The notes beneath the pieces were generated by a model. The model had not been told where the DNA came from, made no database searches, and saw only the letters and a list, made by a program, of their open reading frames with translations. A program made the position numbers and the translations under genes. Below are positions 1 through 8,029 of a stretch of 20,953 bases of DNA, one piece after another (the stretch's first letter is position 1; each line of letters opens with the position of its first letter). The DNA is from Firmicutes bacterium CAG:124. Its GTDB lineage: Bacteria; Bacillota; Clostridia; Oscillospirales; Oscillospiraceae. The stretch lies in assembly GCA_000432135.1 (NCBI GenBank), contig HF990650.1, forward strand, positions 35,120 through 56,072. Direction: 5' to 3'.

Positions 1-150
1 GATGCGGCGGAGGGGGTCATAGCGGAAGCGGCGGCAGAGGTGGTCGCTGGGGACGATGCCGCAGAACTGGCAGACCATCGTTTCATCGTCAATTTTCCCC
101 GCGAACTGGCAATAGGTACAGTAGCGGTCGATCTTCTTTCGGAACAGCAT
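1..150 (-). CDS. Small zinc-ribbon protein, 3' part outside the window
   Basis: Reading leftwards from an ATG at 150 gives 50 codons with no stop, so the gene runs off the window start. The visible residues contain CTYC (C11, C14) and CQFC (C27, C30) plus C39, the pattern of a small Cys4 zinc ribbon, followed by a basic RRFRYDPLRR stretch. An AAGAAAGG-like ribosome binding site lies about ten bases upstream of the ATG. The gene begins 33 bases after the stop of ylbJ on the same strand, so the two are probably cotranscribed. From memory, short proteins ending in a similar RFRYDPL motif are common conserved hypotheticals in Oscillospiraceae. The function is unknown; nucleic-acid binding or a structural zinc role is inference only. 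Confidence 0.75.
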   Translation of the reverse strand, partial: MLFRKKIDRYCTYCQFAGKIDDETMVCQFCGIVPSDHLCRRFRYDPLRRI

Positions 151-183
151 GGGGCAGCAGCCTTTCTTTGATGTTTGCCCCCA

Positions 184-1248
184 TTATACACGCTTTCCGT
201 GCAAATTGCTATGGTACTTTTTGCGAAAAAGCAGCAGGCTCACCGAGCACAGCAGCAAAGACGCCGCTCCCGCCGTTTCCGGGCCTTGCGTGCCGGAAAA
301 GGCGGCGGCGGGCCAGCTTTCCGCGTGCAGCAGCGGCGCGGCGATGAGCGTAAGCGTGCAGGAAAGCACGGCCTGAAGCGCCTTACACGGCAGGAGCAGC
401 CTCCCGGTCAGGCCGTGCTCCTGCACGGCGGCGCGGCTCTGCGCCAGAACGCTTACGCCGCCGAAGGACAAAAGCGCCGACGCGATGCACAGCTTCCATT
501 GAAGCGCAAGTGCGCAGTCCGCCAGCGCTGCGCAGCCCGCGGACAGCTCCAGCGATCCGAGAACCAGCGGCAGCGCCTCCGGCGGCAGAAAGCGGCCCGC
601 GGCAAGCAGAAAATAGCAGGAGAGCACGGAAAAAACCGTGATAAACATACAGATCTGGATCGCGCTCATCCCCGCGCGGCGCACCGATTCGGAAAAGGCT
701 GCGGCAAAGGATTCCGGCTGCGGCGGCTTCGCGACGGCTTTGGCGGGCGCGTACTGTTTTTTCGCGGTCAGACGGCAGACGAGCACGGCAGAGACGATCT
801 GCACCGCGTACAAAAATGCGCCTGCCGCCGCGCTTTTGAAGACCGCGCCGCCGAGTACGCCGAAGATGAACGACGGCCCCGCCTGATTGCAGACGGCAAG
901 CGCGCGCTCCGCGTTCGCTCCGGACAGCTCCCCTCGCGCGTAAAGCGTACCCGCCGCCTGCGCGCCGGCCGGATAGCCGCCGAGAAGCCCCAGCAGAAAT
1001 GCGCTGCCCGCTGCGGGCGGCAGGCGCAGGAGCTTTGCCGCCGCGCCTCCGAACCGCGCGGAGAGCCGTGCGGAATAGCCAAGCAGCAGGAACAGATTGC
1101 TGCACACAAAAAACGGAAACAGCGACGGCAGGATCACCCGCCCGCAGAGCGTGAGCGCGCTGCGCACGCCGTCCGCTGCAGTCTGCGGCAGCGCGATGAG
1201 CAGAACGAACGCCGCAAGAAGCGCAAGCGCCTGGAATAGCTTTTTCAT
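184..1248 (-). CDS. ylbJ: Sporulation integral membrane protein YlbJ
   Basis: A 354-residue, very hydrophobic protein with many membrane segments (for example residues 5-24, 38-58, 81-98, 140-160 and 195-217). Two glycine-rich motifs are typical of the YlbJ/nucleoside-recognition ('gate') family: LLGGYPAGA at 88-96 and CNQAGPSFIFG at 120-130. YlbJ is a sigma-E-dependent mother-cell protein needed for a normal spore cortex in Bacillus; its transported substrate is not established. The start at 1248 was chosen because an AGGAGGGGAGAGG ribosome site lies just upstream and the following residues form a membrane segment. Longer in-frame starts up to 1569 would run through the divergent promoter region and into yqfC on the other strand. 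It is divergent from yqfC, another sporulation gene. A distant nucleoside transporter is the alternative, less likely given the context. Confidence 0.85.
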   Translation of the reverse strand: MKKLFQALALLAAFVLLIALPQTAADGVRSALTLCGRVILPSLFPFFVCSNLFLLLGYSARLSARFGGAAAKLLRLPPAAGSAFLLGLLGGYPAGAQAAGTLYARGELSGANAERALAVCNQAGPSFIFGVLGGAVFKSAAAGAFLYAVQIVSAVLVCRLTAKKQYAPAKAVAKPPQPESFAAAFSESVRRAGMSAIQICMFITVFSVLSCYFLLAAGRFLPPEALPLVLGSLELSAGCAALADCALALQWKLCIASALLSFGGVSVLAQSRAAVQEHGLTGRLLLPCKALQAVLSCTLTLIAAPLLHAESWPAAAFSGTQGPETAGAASLLLCSVSLLLFRKKYHSNLHGKRV

Positions 1249-1271
1249 GCCTCTCCCCTCCTCTGGATAAA

Positions 1272-1321
1272 AACCTATGCAGCGGTGGAAAGAATTAGTC
1301 TTTTGGGCATAAGCATATAGC
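1272..1321. promoter_or_regulatory. Possible divergent sporulation promoter region (ylbJ / yqfC)
   Basis: The 99 bases between the ylbJ and yqfC starts hold a CATATAGC box on the plus strand (1314-1321) and a CATAGGTT box on the minus strand (1272-1279). Both resemble the sigma-E -10 consensus CATACANT. An intervening GAATTAG/CTAATTC at 1292-1298 sits at roughly the right distance to act as a -35 element in either direction. Match quality is modest; the call leans on both flanking genes being sigma-E-type sporulation genes in Bacillus. Confidence 0.25.
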
Positions 1322-1347
1322 AAACGAAAAACAGGAGGCGCTGCTGG

Positions 1348-1647
1348 TTGAAAAAACTGCGTTCGTATCTGGCCGCTGCATCTGTGCGGCTGGGGCTGCC
1401 GATGGATATTGCCGCGGGGCTGCCGCATCTGGAGGTCAACGGGTTCCGGGAGTGCTCGGTCGACCGGCACACCGGGATTCTGGAATATAACCGGGAGCGG
1501 ATCGTGATCGGGCTGAACATCGGGAGCCTGACCGTCGTGGGAAGCGGGCTGGAGATCCGGCAGATGCACCGGGAACGGCTGACGATCATCGGGCAGATCG
1601 ACTGTCTGACCTACGGTGAGGGAGGTCTGCGCGGATGTGGCGGGTGA
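1348..1647 (+). CDS. yqfC: Sporulation protein YqfC (YabP/YqfC family)
   Basis: A 99-residue protein of the YabP/YqfC family. It has a short basic amphipathic N-terminus and then a beta-rich core containing 'HLEVNGF', 'GILEYNRERI' and 'GSGLEIRQMHRERLTIIGQI', the usual landmarks. The start codon is TTG at 1348, chosen because a perfect AGGAGG (1333-1338) sits nine bases upstream and the protein then begins MKK. It overlaps yqfD by 13 bases, and the pair is nearly universal in sporulating Firmicutes. Members of this family are mother-cell sporulation proteins; the biochemical role of YqfC is not established. The length is normal. Confidence 0.9.
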   Translation: MKKLRSYLAAASVRLGLPMDIAAGLPHLEVNGFRECSVDRHTGILEYNRERIVIGLNIGSLTVVGSGLEIRQMHRERLTIIGQIDCLTYGEGGLRGCGG

Positions 1648-2822
1648 TCTGGTTTTTTCTCGGCGTGTCTCGGCTGTCCATCACGGGAGCAAGCCCGGAA
1701 TGGTGTATGCAGCGGCTGGCGAAGGCGCGCATCGCATTCCATTTCTGCGCAAAACCGGACGACTTTACCGCCGAGGTCTGGATCCTGCGACGGGACGAGG
1801 CGCGCGCGGCGCAGCTCGTGCGCATGGGCGGGTGCGACTGTGCGGTCATAGAGCGCGGCGGCTTTTCCACCGTGTTCGGCGGGCTGCGGAAGCGGCCCGC
1901 GCTGCTTATTCTGCTGGCAGCGGCTATCGCAGCGGGGATCGTTGTGCCGAAATATGTTTTTTTCTACGAAGTCGAGGGAAACGAGGCTGTCCCGAGCGCG
2001 CAGATCCTGCGGGAGCTGCGGGAGCTTGGCGTGGGGTTCGGGACATATGGGCCGTCGATCAAGCCGCAAGAGCTGAAGAACCAGATGCTGCTTCGCATTC
2101 CGAAGCTGCAGTGGCTGACGGTGCAGCAGAGCGGTATGTGTGCGCGCGTGGTCGTGCGGGAACGGCCAGACAAGGCTCCGGTGCTCGACCGAAAAGTGCC
2201 GACAGATGTAATCGCCTCGCGTGCGGGCGTCTTAACGCGCGTGGAGGCTGTGGCCGGGAACTGTCTCTGCGCGCCGGGGCAGGCTGTTGCGGGCGGAGAG
2301 CTGCTGGTATCGGCGTACACAGACTTCGGGTTTAAAACGCAGGTGACAGCGGCGCGGGCGGAGATCTACGCCGAGACGGTCCGGCAGGCCGTGTGCGTCC
2401 TACCGGAGGCGGAGCAGATCAAGACGAACCGCACGGCTCCGCGCTATGCGGTCAGTCTGCTTGTCGGACGGCGGCGCATTTCGCTTTTCGGCGCGGACGT
2501 ACCGGAAGGATTTTACGAAAAAGAGACAAAAACGCGGGTTCTGACGCTCCCCGGCGGGTTTTCTTTGCCTTTGGGGATTGCAATTACAAGAATTTGTGAG
2601 TATGATACAAGAGAAGAAACATTGCGGGCGCAGGACGCGGAAGGCAGGCTTCTGGAGCTGGTGCAGGCGGATGCCATGCGTGATATGATCGCCGGAAGCA
2701 TCAGGAGCAGCTCTGTCCGGACGGAGCAGTCCGGCGGGTGTATCCGGCTGTATGCCAGTCTGCGGTGCGAGGAAATGATCGCGCGTATGCGGCCCGCAAG
2801 CCTAAAGGAAGCGATTGAATGA
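1635..2822 (+). CDS. yqfD: Sporulation protein YqfD
   Basis: A 395-residue protein of the YqfD family. The N-terminal ~85 residues form a soluble region. A membrane segment (about 88-108, ALLILLAAAIAAGIVVPKY) follows, then a large domain starting with the 'YEVEGNEAVP' POTRA-like strand and 'ILRELRELGVGFGTYGP', placed outside the membrane by analogy. Known YqfD proteins are sigma-E-controlled and required for sporulation in Bacillus; the molecular role is unclear. The ATG at 1635 has a GGAGGT site nine bases upstream, inside the end of yqfC. The stop overlaps the phoH start as ATGA, indicating translational coupling in one operon. Confidence 0.9.
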   Translation: MWRVIWFFLGVSRLSITGASPEWCMQRLAKARIAFHFCAKPDDFTAEVWILRRDEARAAQLVRMGGCDCAVIERGGFSTVFGGLRKRPALLILLAAAIAAGIVVPKYVFFYEVEGNEAVPSAQILRELRELGVGFGTYGPSIKPQELKNQMLLRIPKLQWLTVQQSGMCARVVVRERPDKAPVLDRKVPTDVIASRAGVLTRVEAVAGNCLCAPGQAVAGGELLVSAYTDFGFKTQVTAARAEIYAETVRQAVCVLPEAEQIKTNRTAPRYAVSLLVGRRRISLFGADVPEGFYEKETKTRVLTLPGGFSLPLGIAITRICEYDTREETLRAQDAEGRLLELVQADAMRDMIAGSIRSSSVRTEQSGGCIRLYASLRCEEMIARMRPASLKEAIE

Positions 2823-3835
2823 CAGAACGAACCATCAATGCAGAACGTGTCGAGCAGCTGATCGACGTTTTCGGCTCCTTCGACGAAAATGTGCGCCGGA
2901 TCGAAGACGCCTTCGGCGTCAAGATCACGAACCGCAACAACGAGCTGAAGGTCACGGGCGACGAGGAGGCTGCCGACAAGGGGTGCCGCGCAATTGAAGC
3001 GCTGCTGGCGCTGTCAGCCAAGGGCGAGGAGATCGACGAGCAGAAGGTGCGCTATCTCATCAATCTCGTCAACACCGGAAACGAGGATCAGGTCAGCAAA
3101 ATGGCCAAGGACGTCGTCTGCGTGACGGCCAAGGGGCGGCCCGTCAAGGCCAAGACCATCGGCCAGCAGAATTATCTTAAGGCCATTGAGAAAAACACCA
3201 TCACCATTGGCGTCGGCCCCGCCGGTACGGGCAAGACGTATCTGGCCGTGGCGGAGGCAGTCGCGGCGTTCCGCGCAAAAACCGTCAACCGCATTATTCT
3301 GACGCGGCCCGCCGTGGAGGCTGGCGAACGGCTTGGCTTCCTGCCGGGCGATCTGCAGAACAAGGTAGACCCCTATCTGCGGCCATTATATGACGCGCTG
3401 TTCGATATGCTGGGGCCGGAGACGTATGGAAAGTATCTTGAGCGCGGAAATATCGAAGTCGCGCCGCTGGCCTATATGCGCGGGCGGACGCTGGACGACA
3501 GCTTTATCATTCTTGACGAGGCGCAGAACACCACGCGGGAGCAGATGAAAATGTTCCTGACGCGCCTCGGCTTCGGCTCGAAGATCGTCATTACCGGCGA
3601 TATTACGCAGATCGATCTGCCGGGCGACAAGGTCAGCGGTCTGAAGGAGGCCATCCGGGTGCTGGACGGGGTCGAGGGTATCCAGATCTGCCATCTGACG
3701 CCGGCGGACGTGGTGCGGCACGTGCTGGTGCAGCGCATCGTTGCGGCCTATGACAAATATGAAAAGAACCGGCTGCCGGACGAACGCGCCCGGACATTTA
3801 CAAAGAAGCCGGACTGGAAGAGGGAAAAGAAATGA
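2819..3835 (+). CDS. phoH: PhoH family ATPase
   Basis: A 338-residue protein with an N-terminal KH-like segment (about 1-65) and a PhoH ATPase domain. Walker A is GPAGTGKT at 133-140, Walker B is IILDEAQN at 230-237, and the conserved PAVEAGERLGFLPGD lies at 164-178. PhoH/YbeZ proteins are predicted RNA helicase-like NTPases that act with YbeY in rRNA and ribosome maturation, and the next gene here is ybeY. The ATG overlaps the yqfD stop (ATGA), and the phoH stop overlaps the ybeY start the same way. The order yqfC-yqfD-phoH matches Bacillus subtilis. The length is typical and all motifs are intact. Confidence 0.93.
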   Translation: MTERTINAERVEQLIDVFGSFDENVRRIEDAFGVKITNRNNELKVTGDEEAADKGCRAIEALLALSAKGEEIDEQKVRYLINLVNTGNEDQVSKMAKDVVCVTAKGRPVKAKTIGQQNYLKAIEKNTITIGVGPAGTGKTYLAVAEAVAAFRAKTVNRIILTRPAVEAGERLGFLPGDLQNKVDPYLRPLYDALFDMLGPETYGKYLERGNIEVAPLAYMRGRTLDDSFIILDEAQNTTREQMKMFLTRLGFGSKIVITGDITQIDLPGDKVSGLKEAIRVLDGVEGIQICHLTPADVVRHVLVQRIVAAYDKYEKNRLPDERARTFTKKPDWKREKK

Positions 3836-4326
3836 AGCATCGCATTGTCATCCGCTGCGAGGGCCGCAGTCTGCGCGACTTTGCGCTCAAGCAGCAGATC
3901 TCCAAATGTATCACCGCCGCGCTGGCCCATCAGGGCGTCAACACCCCATGTGAGATCAACGTCCTTGTGACGGACGACGCGGGCATCCGCGCCATCAACA
4001 ACGCATACCGCAAGATCGACAGGGCGACGGACGTGCTGTCGTTCCCGATGTTTGAGCTGACGGCAGGGCAGCTCCCCGCGTCGTGGGAAGCATATAAAGA
4101 CCCGGACACCGGGCTTGTGCCGCTGGGCGACATGGCCATCAGTCTTGAACGGGCCAGACAGCAGGCCGCTGAGTTCGGCCACAGCGCCCGGCGCGAGGTC
4201 GGGTATCTGACCATCCACTCCATTCTGCATCTGCTGGGCTACGACCATGTGGACGAAGGGCCGATGAAAAAGCAGATGCGTGCCGCCGAAGAGGCCATTC
4301 TGGCCGAAATTGAACTGCCGAGATAA
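3832..4326 (+). CDS. ybeY: Endoribonuclease / rRNA maturation factor YbeY
   Basis: A 164-residue UPF0054 protein. The zinc-binding motif is HSILHLLGYDH (129-139), giving three histidines at 129, 133 and 139. Also present are the conserved NNAYRKIDRATDVLSFP (56-72) and LGDMAIS (98-104). YbeY is a metal-dependent RNase involved in 16S rRNA 3'-end processing and 70S quality control. The start is coupled to phoH by ATGA. In Bacillus subtilis pgpH lies between phoH and ybeY and dgkA-cdd lie between ybeY and era; none of those genes is present here. Era follows after 21 bases. Confidence 0.95.
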   Translation: MKHRIVIRCEGRSLRDFALKQQISKCITAALAHQGVNTPCEINVLVTDDAGIRAINNAYRKIDRATDVLSFPMFELTAGQLPASWEAYKDPDTGLVPLGDMAISLERARQQAAEFGHSARREVGYLTIHSILHLLGYDHVDEGPMKKQMRAAEEAILAEIELPR

Positions 4327-4347
4327 TTTCCAGATAAGGAGAAGCAT

Positions 4348-5238
4348 ATGAACACAAAAACCGCGATGATCACGATCGCCGGGCGGCCGAATGTCGGCAA
4401 GTCCACGCTTGCCAACGCGCTCGTCGGCGAGAAGATCGCCATCGTATCCCATAAACCCCAGACCACCCGCAACCGCATCTGCGCCATCGTCGACCGTGGC
4501 GATACGCAGATCGTCTTCATCGACACCCCGGGCTTCCATCGCCCGCGCACGAAGCTCGGCGACTACATGGTGAACGTCGTCAACCAGTCGGTTGCCGATG
4601 TCGACGCCGTCATTCTGCTGGTTGAGCCGATCGCAAACGTCGGCCCGCAGGAGCAGGAGCTGATTGAGAAGATCAGGGAAGCAAAGGTTCCGGCGATTCT
4701 GGTCATCAACAAGATCGATACCGTGGAAAAGGAAACGCTGCTGCCGGTTATTGCGGCCTATAAGGATCTGCTGGACTTTACGGACGTCATTCCCATCAGC
4801 GCAAAGTGGCACGACGGGCTGGACAGCCTGATGCAGGTCTGCGAGGGCTTTGCACAGCCGGGGCCGTTCATGTTCCCGGAGGGCATTTCGACCGATATGC
4901 CCGAAAAGCAGGTCATGGCCGAGATCATCCGCGAAAAGCTGCTGTGGAACCTCGAAAAGGAAATTCCGCACGGCACGGCGGTCGAGATTACAAAATTCTC
5001 TGAGCGCGACGACGGCATCATTGATCTGGACGCGACGATCTACTGCGAAAAGGCCAGCCACAAGGGCATTATCATCGGCAAGAACGGCCAGATGCTCAAG
5101 AAGATCAGCTCGGATGCACGCAAGGACTGCGAACGCTTCATGGGCACGAAGGTCTTTTTGCAGACCTGGGTACGCGTCAAGGAAAACTGGCGCGACAGCG
5201 ATTTCATGATCTCGAATTTCGGCTACCATAAGAATTGA
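4348..5238 (+). CDS. era: GTPase Era
   Basis: A 296-residue GTPase with all five G motifs: G1 GRPNVGKS (12-19), G2 region PQTTRNR (37-43), G3 DTPG (59-62), G4 NKID (121-124) and G5 SAK (151-153). A C-terminal KH RNA-binding domain carries GKNGQMLKKI (244-253), and the protein ends with the usual WVRVKENWR. Era binds the 3' end of 16S rRNA and assists 30S assembly at the membrane/cytosol interface. An AAGGAG site lies about six bases before the ATG. It is the last gene of the yqfC operon and is followed at once by a strong hairpin. The length is the family norm. Confidence 0.97.
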   Translation: MNTKTAMITIAGRPNVGKSTLANALVGEKIAIVSHKPQTTRNRICAIVDRGDTQIVFIDTPGFHRPRTKLGDYMVNVVNQSVADVDAVILLVEPIANVGPQEQELIEKIREAKVPAILVINKIDTVEKETLLPVIAAYKDLLDFTDVIPISAKWHDGLDSLMQVCEGFAQPGPFMFPEGISTDMPEKQVMAEIIREKLLWNLEKEIPHGTAVEITKFSERDDGIIDLDATIYCEKASHKGIIIGKNGQMLKKISSDARKDCERFMGTKVFLQTWVRVKENWRDSDFMISNFGYHKN

Positions 5239-5241
5239 CGA

Positions 5242-5282
5242 AAACAACAGGCGCTCCGCAGAAATCGGAGCGCCTGTTGTTT
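5242..5282. terminator. Bidirectional rho-independent terminator
   Basis: A perfect 17-bp stem (AAACAACAGGCGCTCCG and its complement) closes a seven-base loop (5259-5265). It starts four bases after the era stop and ends three bases before the stop of the converging U32 gene. The stem ends in A-rich sequence on one side and T-rich sequence on the other, with an extra A at 5241 that extends the minus-strand U run to four, so it can terminate transcripts from both strands. Confidence 0.9.
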
Positions 5283-5284
5283 GC

Positions 5285-6508
5285 TTATCGGCCGGATAAT
5301 TCGACGGCGTGGCGGATGAAGGAGAGGGGCGGGACCCTCTTGGGGAGCTTTGCGCGGAAGCGCATCTGCGGCGTGCGGGGTTCAAGGAGCGGAACACCGT
5401 CCAGATCCTCCATCGGCGGCACCTGCCACGAAAATGGGCGCAGATCCGGGCCGACGACCTCGACGGTATCCCCTGCCGCAAATTTGTTGCGCAGGCTGAG
5501 GACCGCGTTTCCCTCCGCGTCGCATTTCTCAACGACGGCGCAAATCTGCCACTCGCGCAGATAGCGGGAGTTCTCCGTAAACTGGCCGGGCTGGCCGTAG
5601 TAAAAGCCGGTAGAATAATGGCGGTGCGAGACGTGCTCGACCTCGTCGCGCCAGATCCTGTCCGGTGTGCGGCCTGCCCACACGTCGTCGAGCACGTGGC
5701 GGTAGGCTCCGGTGACGATGGCGGCATAATAGGCCGATTTGGCGCGGCCCTCGATCTTCAGGCAGTCGATCCCGGCGTCGCATAGCTCGTCCAGATGGTC
5801 GATCATGCACATATCGCGGGAATTCATGATGTACGTGCCCTTTTCATCCTCGAAGACGGGGAAATATTCGCCGGGGCGCTTTTCCTCCATCAGCGCGTAC
5901 TGGTACCGGCAGGGCTGGGCACACTGGCCGCGGTTGGAGTCGCGGCCGGTCATATAGTTGCTGAGCAGGCAGCGGCCAGAATAGGACACGCACATGGCCC
6001 CGTGGCAGAACGTCTCAAGCTCCAGCTCCGGCGAGACGCGTTCGCGGATGCCGAGGATCTCCCGCAGGCTCAGCTCCCGCGCAAGCACAACGCGGCTGGC
6101 GCCGAGATCGAACCAGCTCTGCGCGCAGGCGTAGTTTGCGACCGACTGCTGCGTCGACACGTGGCGCTGGCAGTGCGGGGCGTATTTCCCGGCCATCATG
6201 AACGCACCGAGATCCGCAAGGATCAGCGCGTCGACGCCCGCCGCGTCCAGCTGCTCAAGATAAGCCGGGAGCGCGGCGGCTTCGTCGTTGCGCGGCATGA
6301 TATTGACCGTGCAGTGCACCTTCACACCCGCGTCATGCGCAAGCTTGATCGCCTGCGGCAGCTCGTCCGGGGTAAAGTTGGCGGTAAACGAGCGCATACC
6401 GAAGCTGGTTCCGGCCAGATAGACCGCATCCGCACCGTAGGCAACGGCCATGCGCAGCTTTTCCATATCCCCCGCTGGGCACAAAAGCTCCGGTTTGCGT
6501 CTATCCAT
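5285..6508 (-). CDS. U32 family protein, TrhP/RlhA-type tRNA or rRNA hydroxylation enzyme
   Basis: A 407-residue U32 protein, often annotated as peptidase or collagenase. It begins KPELLCPAGDMEKL, the classic N-terminus, and contains the family signature from E165 to S183 (ETFCHGAMCVSYSGRCLLS). Cysteines at 173, 180, 196 (or 200) and 234 are spaced much like the [4Fe-4S] ligands described in UbiU and related U32 proteins. Family members RlhA and TrhP make 5-hydroxycytidine in 23S rRNA and 5-hydroxyuridine at tRNA position 34 from prephenate-dependent chemistry. Here the gene overlaps the end of mltG by eight bases, and in Bacillus subtilis yrrL(mltG)-yrrM-yrrN-yrrO carries the TrhP pair, so the TrhP role is favoured. 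The start at 6508 has a GGAG site upstream. Confidence 0.85.
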   Translation of the reverse strand: MDRRKPELLCPAGDMEKLRMAVAYGADAVYLAGTSFGMRSFTANFTPDELPQAIKLAHDAGVKVHCTVNIMPRNDEAAALPAYLEQLDAAGVDALILADLGAFMMAGKYAPHCQRHVSTQQSVANYACAQSWFDLGASRVVLARELSLREILGIRERVSPELELETFCHGAMCVSYSGRCLLSNYMTGRDSNRGQCAQPCRYQYALMEEKRPGEYFPVFEDEKGTYIMNSRDMCMIDHLDELCDAGIDCLKIEGRAKSAYYAAIVTGAYRHVLDDVWAGRTPDRIWRDEVEHVSHRHYSTGFYYGQPGQFTENSRYLREWQICAVVEKCDAEGNAVLSLRNKFAAGDTVEVVGPDLRPFSWQVPPMEDLDGVPLLEPRTPQMRFRAKLPKRVPPLSFIRHAVELSGR

Positions 6509-8018
6509 CTGTCTGATTCTCCGTATCTGCGGTACCGCCGGTCTGGTCGGCTGCTCCATCCCCTGTGCCGGTCTGCTGGTCTTCCTCTTCGTCCTTGCCC
6601 GCGAGCTCGTTCAGGAAGTTCTGATGCTCATAATACGTCTCGGAGAAGTGGTGCACACCGGTCGTATCCAGCGCATAGAAATAATATTTCGTCTCCGCCG
6701 GGTAAAGCGCGGCACGGATGGAATTCATGCCGGGGTTCGCGATCGGGCCTGCGGGCAGGCCAGCGTTCGTGTAGGTGTTATAGGGGCTGAGAACGCCCTT
6801 GTCTGCGTTGGACAGGATCTCCTTGCGCTCGGCAAGCGCATACTGGATGGTCGCGTCGATCTCCAGGCAGGGATAGAGCTTGCTGCACAGGCGGTTATAG
6901 ATGACGGAAGCAATGGTTGCGCTTTCCGACGTTCTGGCCGTCTCCTTTTCGACGAGGGATGCGACCGTGATAAGGTCGTAGAGCGAAAGCTTGGCGTCCG
7001 TGATCTCCGTTTCGGTGAACGCATTCTCCCGCATACGCTGGGCAAGGCGGTCGTTCAGCGCGTCCAGCGCGTCATAGAGGTCGCTGGTGAATTTGTTGTC
7101 GAAGTTGCGCAGGAATTTGTCAATGACGTTCTCCGGGTCGTCTCCCATATAGAACTGGTAGGTATCCGGGAAGAGATAGCCCTCCAGCCGGTTCTCGCTG
7201 CCGTAGGGGATCTCCTGCAGGAACGCATAGTCGAATTCATAGGTCGACGCGGCGTTCGCCAGATCCTGATACGAGCAGACGCCGTTTTCCTCCAGCAGAC
7301 GGAAGATATCCTCGCACTCGTAGCCTTCGGGGATGGTGATCTCCACGACAGAGCGGTCGGGGCTGGCCTCGACCATATTGCTGACAAGCGCATGATAGTC
7401 ATAGCGGCTGTTGAGCGAATACGTACCCGGCTCAATGGTGCGCTCGGCGTGGGTGGCCCAGCAGTACAGCTTGAAAAGCGTTTCCGAACGGACAAGGCCA
7501 CTGTCCCGCAGTTCCTTTGCGATCTGCGAGATCGTCGCGCCGTCTGCAATGGTGACGGTCACCTCTGCGTCCGGCTTGGTCAGGGACAGCACATCGTCCG
7601 CGCAGCGCCACGCAAACACGGCAAGCAGCACTGACGCGGCCAGCACGCAGCACACATACAGCAGCACCCGGATGCCGGACGGCAGCCGTCCGTGCTTTTT
7701 TTCCTCCGCCGGTTCCGGCTCCTGCGGCTGCTGGTCGACGGTCAGATCCGCGTATTCCTCCGGGATCTTCGGCTCGAACAGCGGAGGCATATTGGGCGTC
7801 TGCTTCTGCGGCTGCGTCTCCTGCTCCAGCTCGGCCTCAGCCTGCGTTTTGGCCTGCTCTTCCTCATCCTTGTCGTTCATCATCGCGTCGACGCGCGCAA
7901 GATCGTCCTTGACGGACGCAAGCAGCTCGTCGAGCGAAAGCGATTCCAGACTTTTTTCCAGCCCGCCGTCTTCCGGCGACTGCCCGTCCGGACGCTTATT
8001 CGGGGTCAAATCTGCCAT
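6501..8018 (-). CDS. mltG: Endolytic murein transglycosylase MltG
   Basis: A 505-residue YceG-family protein. It has a long acidic, Gln/Glu-rich cytoplasmic N-terminus (about 1-112), one membrane anchor (about 116-137), a LysM-like segment starting near residue 150 (VTVTIADGATISQIAKEL), and the catalytic domain with EGYLFPDTY (279-287), SLVEKET (354-360, likely catalytic E357) and GLPAGPIANPG (420-430). MltG cleaves nascent glycan strands and sets their length at the outer face of the membrane. The C-terminal ~30 residues are low-complexity Asp/Glu/Gly/Thr. The ATG has GGGAGG about seven bases upstream. The acidic N-terminus is much longer than in E. coli MltG. It lies within the wecG operon. 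Confidence 0.93.
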   Translation of the reverse strand: MADLTPNKRPDGQSPEDGGLEKSLESLSLDELLASVKDDLARVDAMMNDKDEEEQAKTQAEAELEQETQPQKQTPNMPPLFEPKIPEEYADLTVDQQPQEPEPAEEKKHGRLPSGIRVLLYVCCVLAASVLLAVFAWRCADDVLSLTKPDAEVTVTIADGATISQIAKELRDSGLVRSETLFKLYCWATHAERTIEPGTYSLNSRYDYHALVSNMVEASPDRSVVEITIPEGYECEDIFRLLEENGVCSYQDLANAASTYEFDYAFLQEIPYGSENRLEGYLFPDTYQFYMGDDPENVIDKFLRNFDNKFTSDLYDALDALNDRLAQRMRENAFTETEITDAKLSLYDLITVASLVEKETARTSESATIASVIYNRLCSKLYPCLEIDATIQYALAERKEILSNADKGVLSPYNTYTNAGLPAGPIANPGMNSIRAALYPAETKYYFYALDTTGVHHFSETYYEHQNFLNELAGKDEEEDQQTGTGDGAADQTGGTADTENQTDG

Positions 8019-8029
8019 GTGTTCCTCCC

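Noticed and set aside
151..181. GGGGCA / TGCCCC inverted pair between ylbJ and the zinc-ribbon gene
   Set aside because: Only six base pairs around a long loop, no T run, and it contains the ribosome site of the downstream gene.
175..1239. Plus-strand frame of about 354 codons opposite ylbJ
   Set aside because: Extremely Arg/Gln-rich with no domain; the opposite strand encodes a typical YlbJ membrane protein.
3748..5727. Open reading frame of about 659 codons on the minus strand
   Set aside because: Antisense to ybeY and era and running across the terminator hairpin into the U32 gene; a GC-driven shadow.
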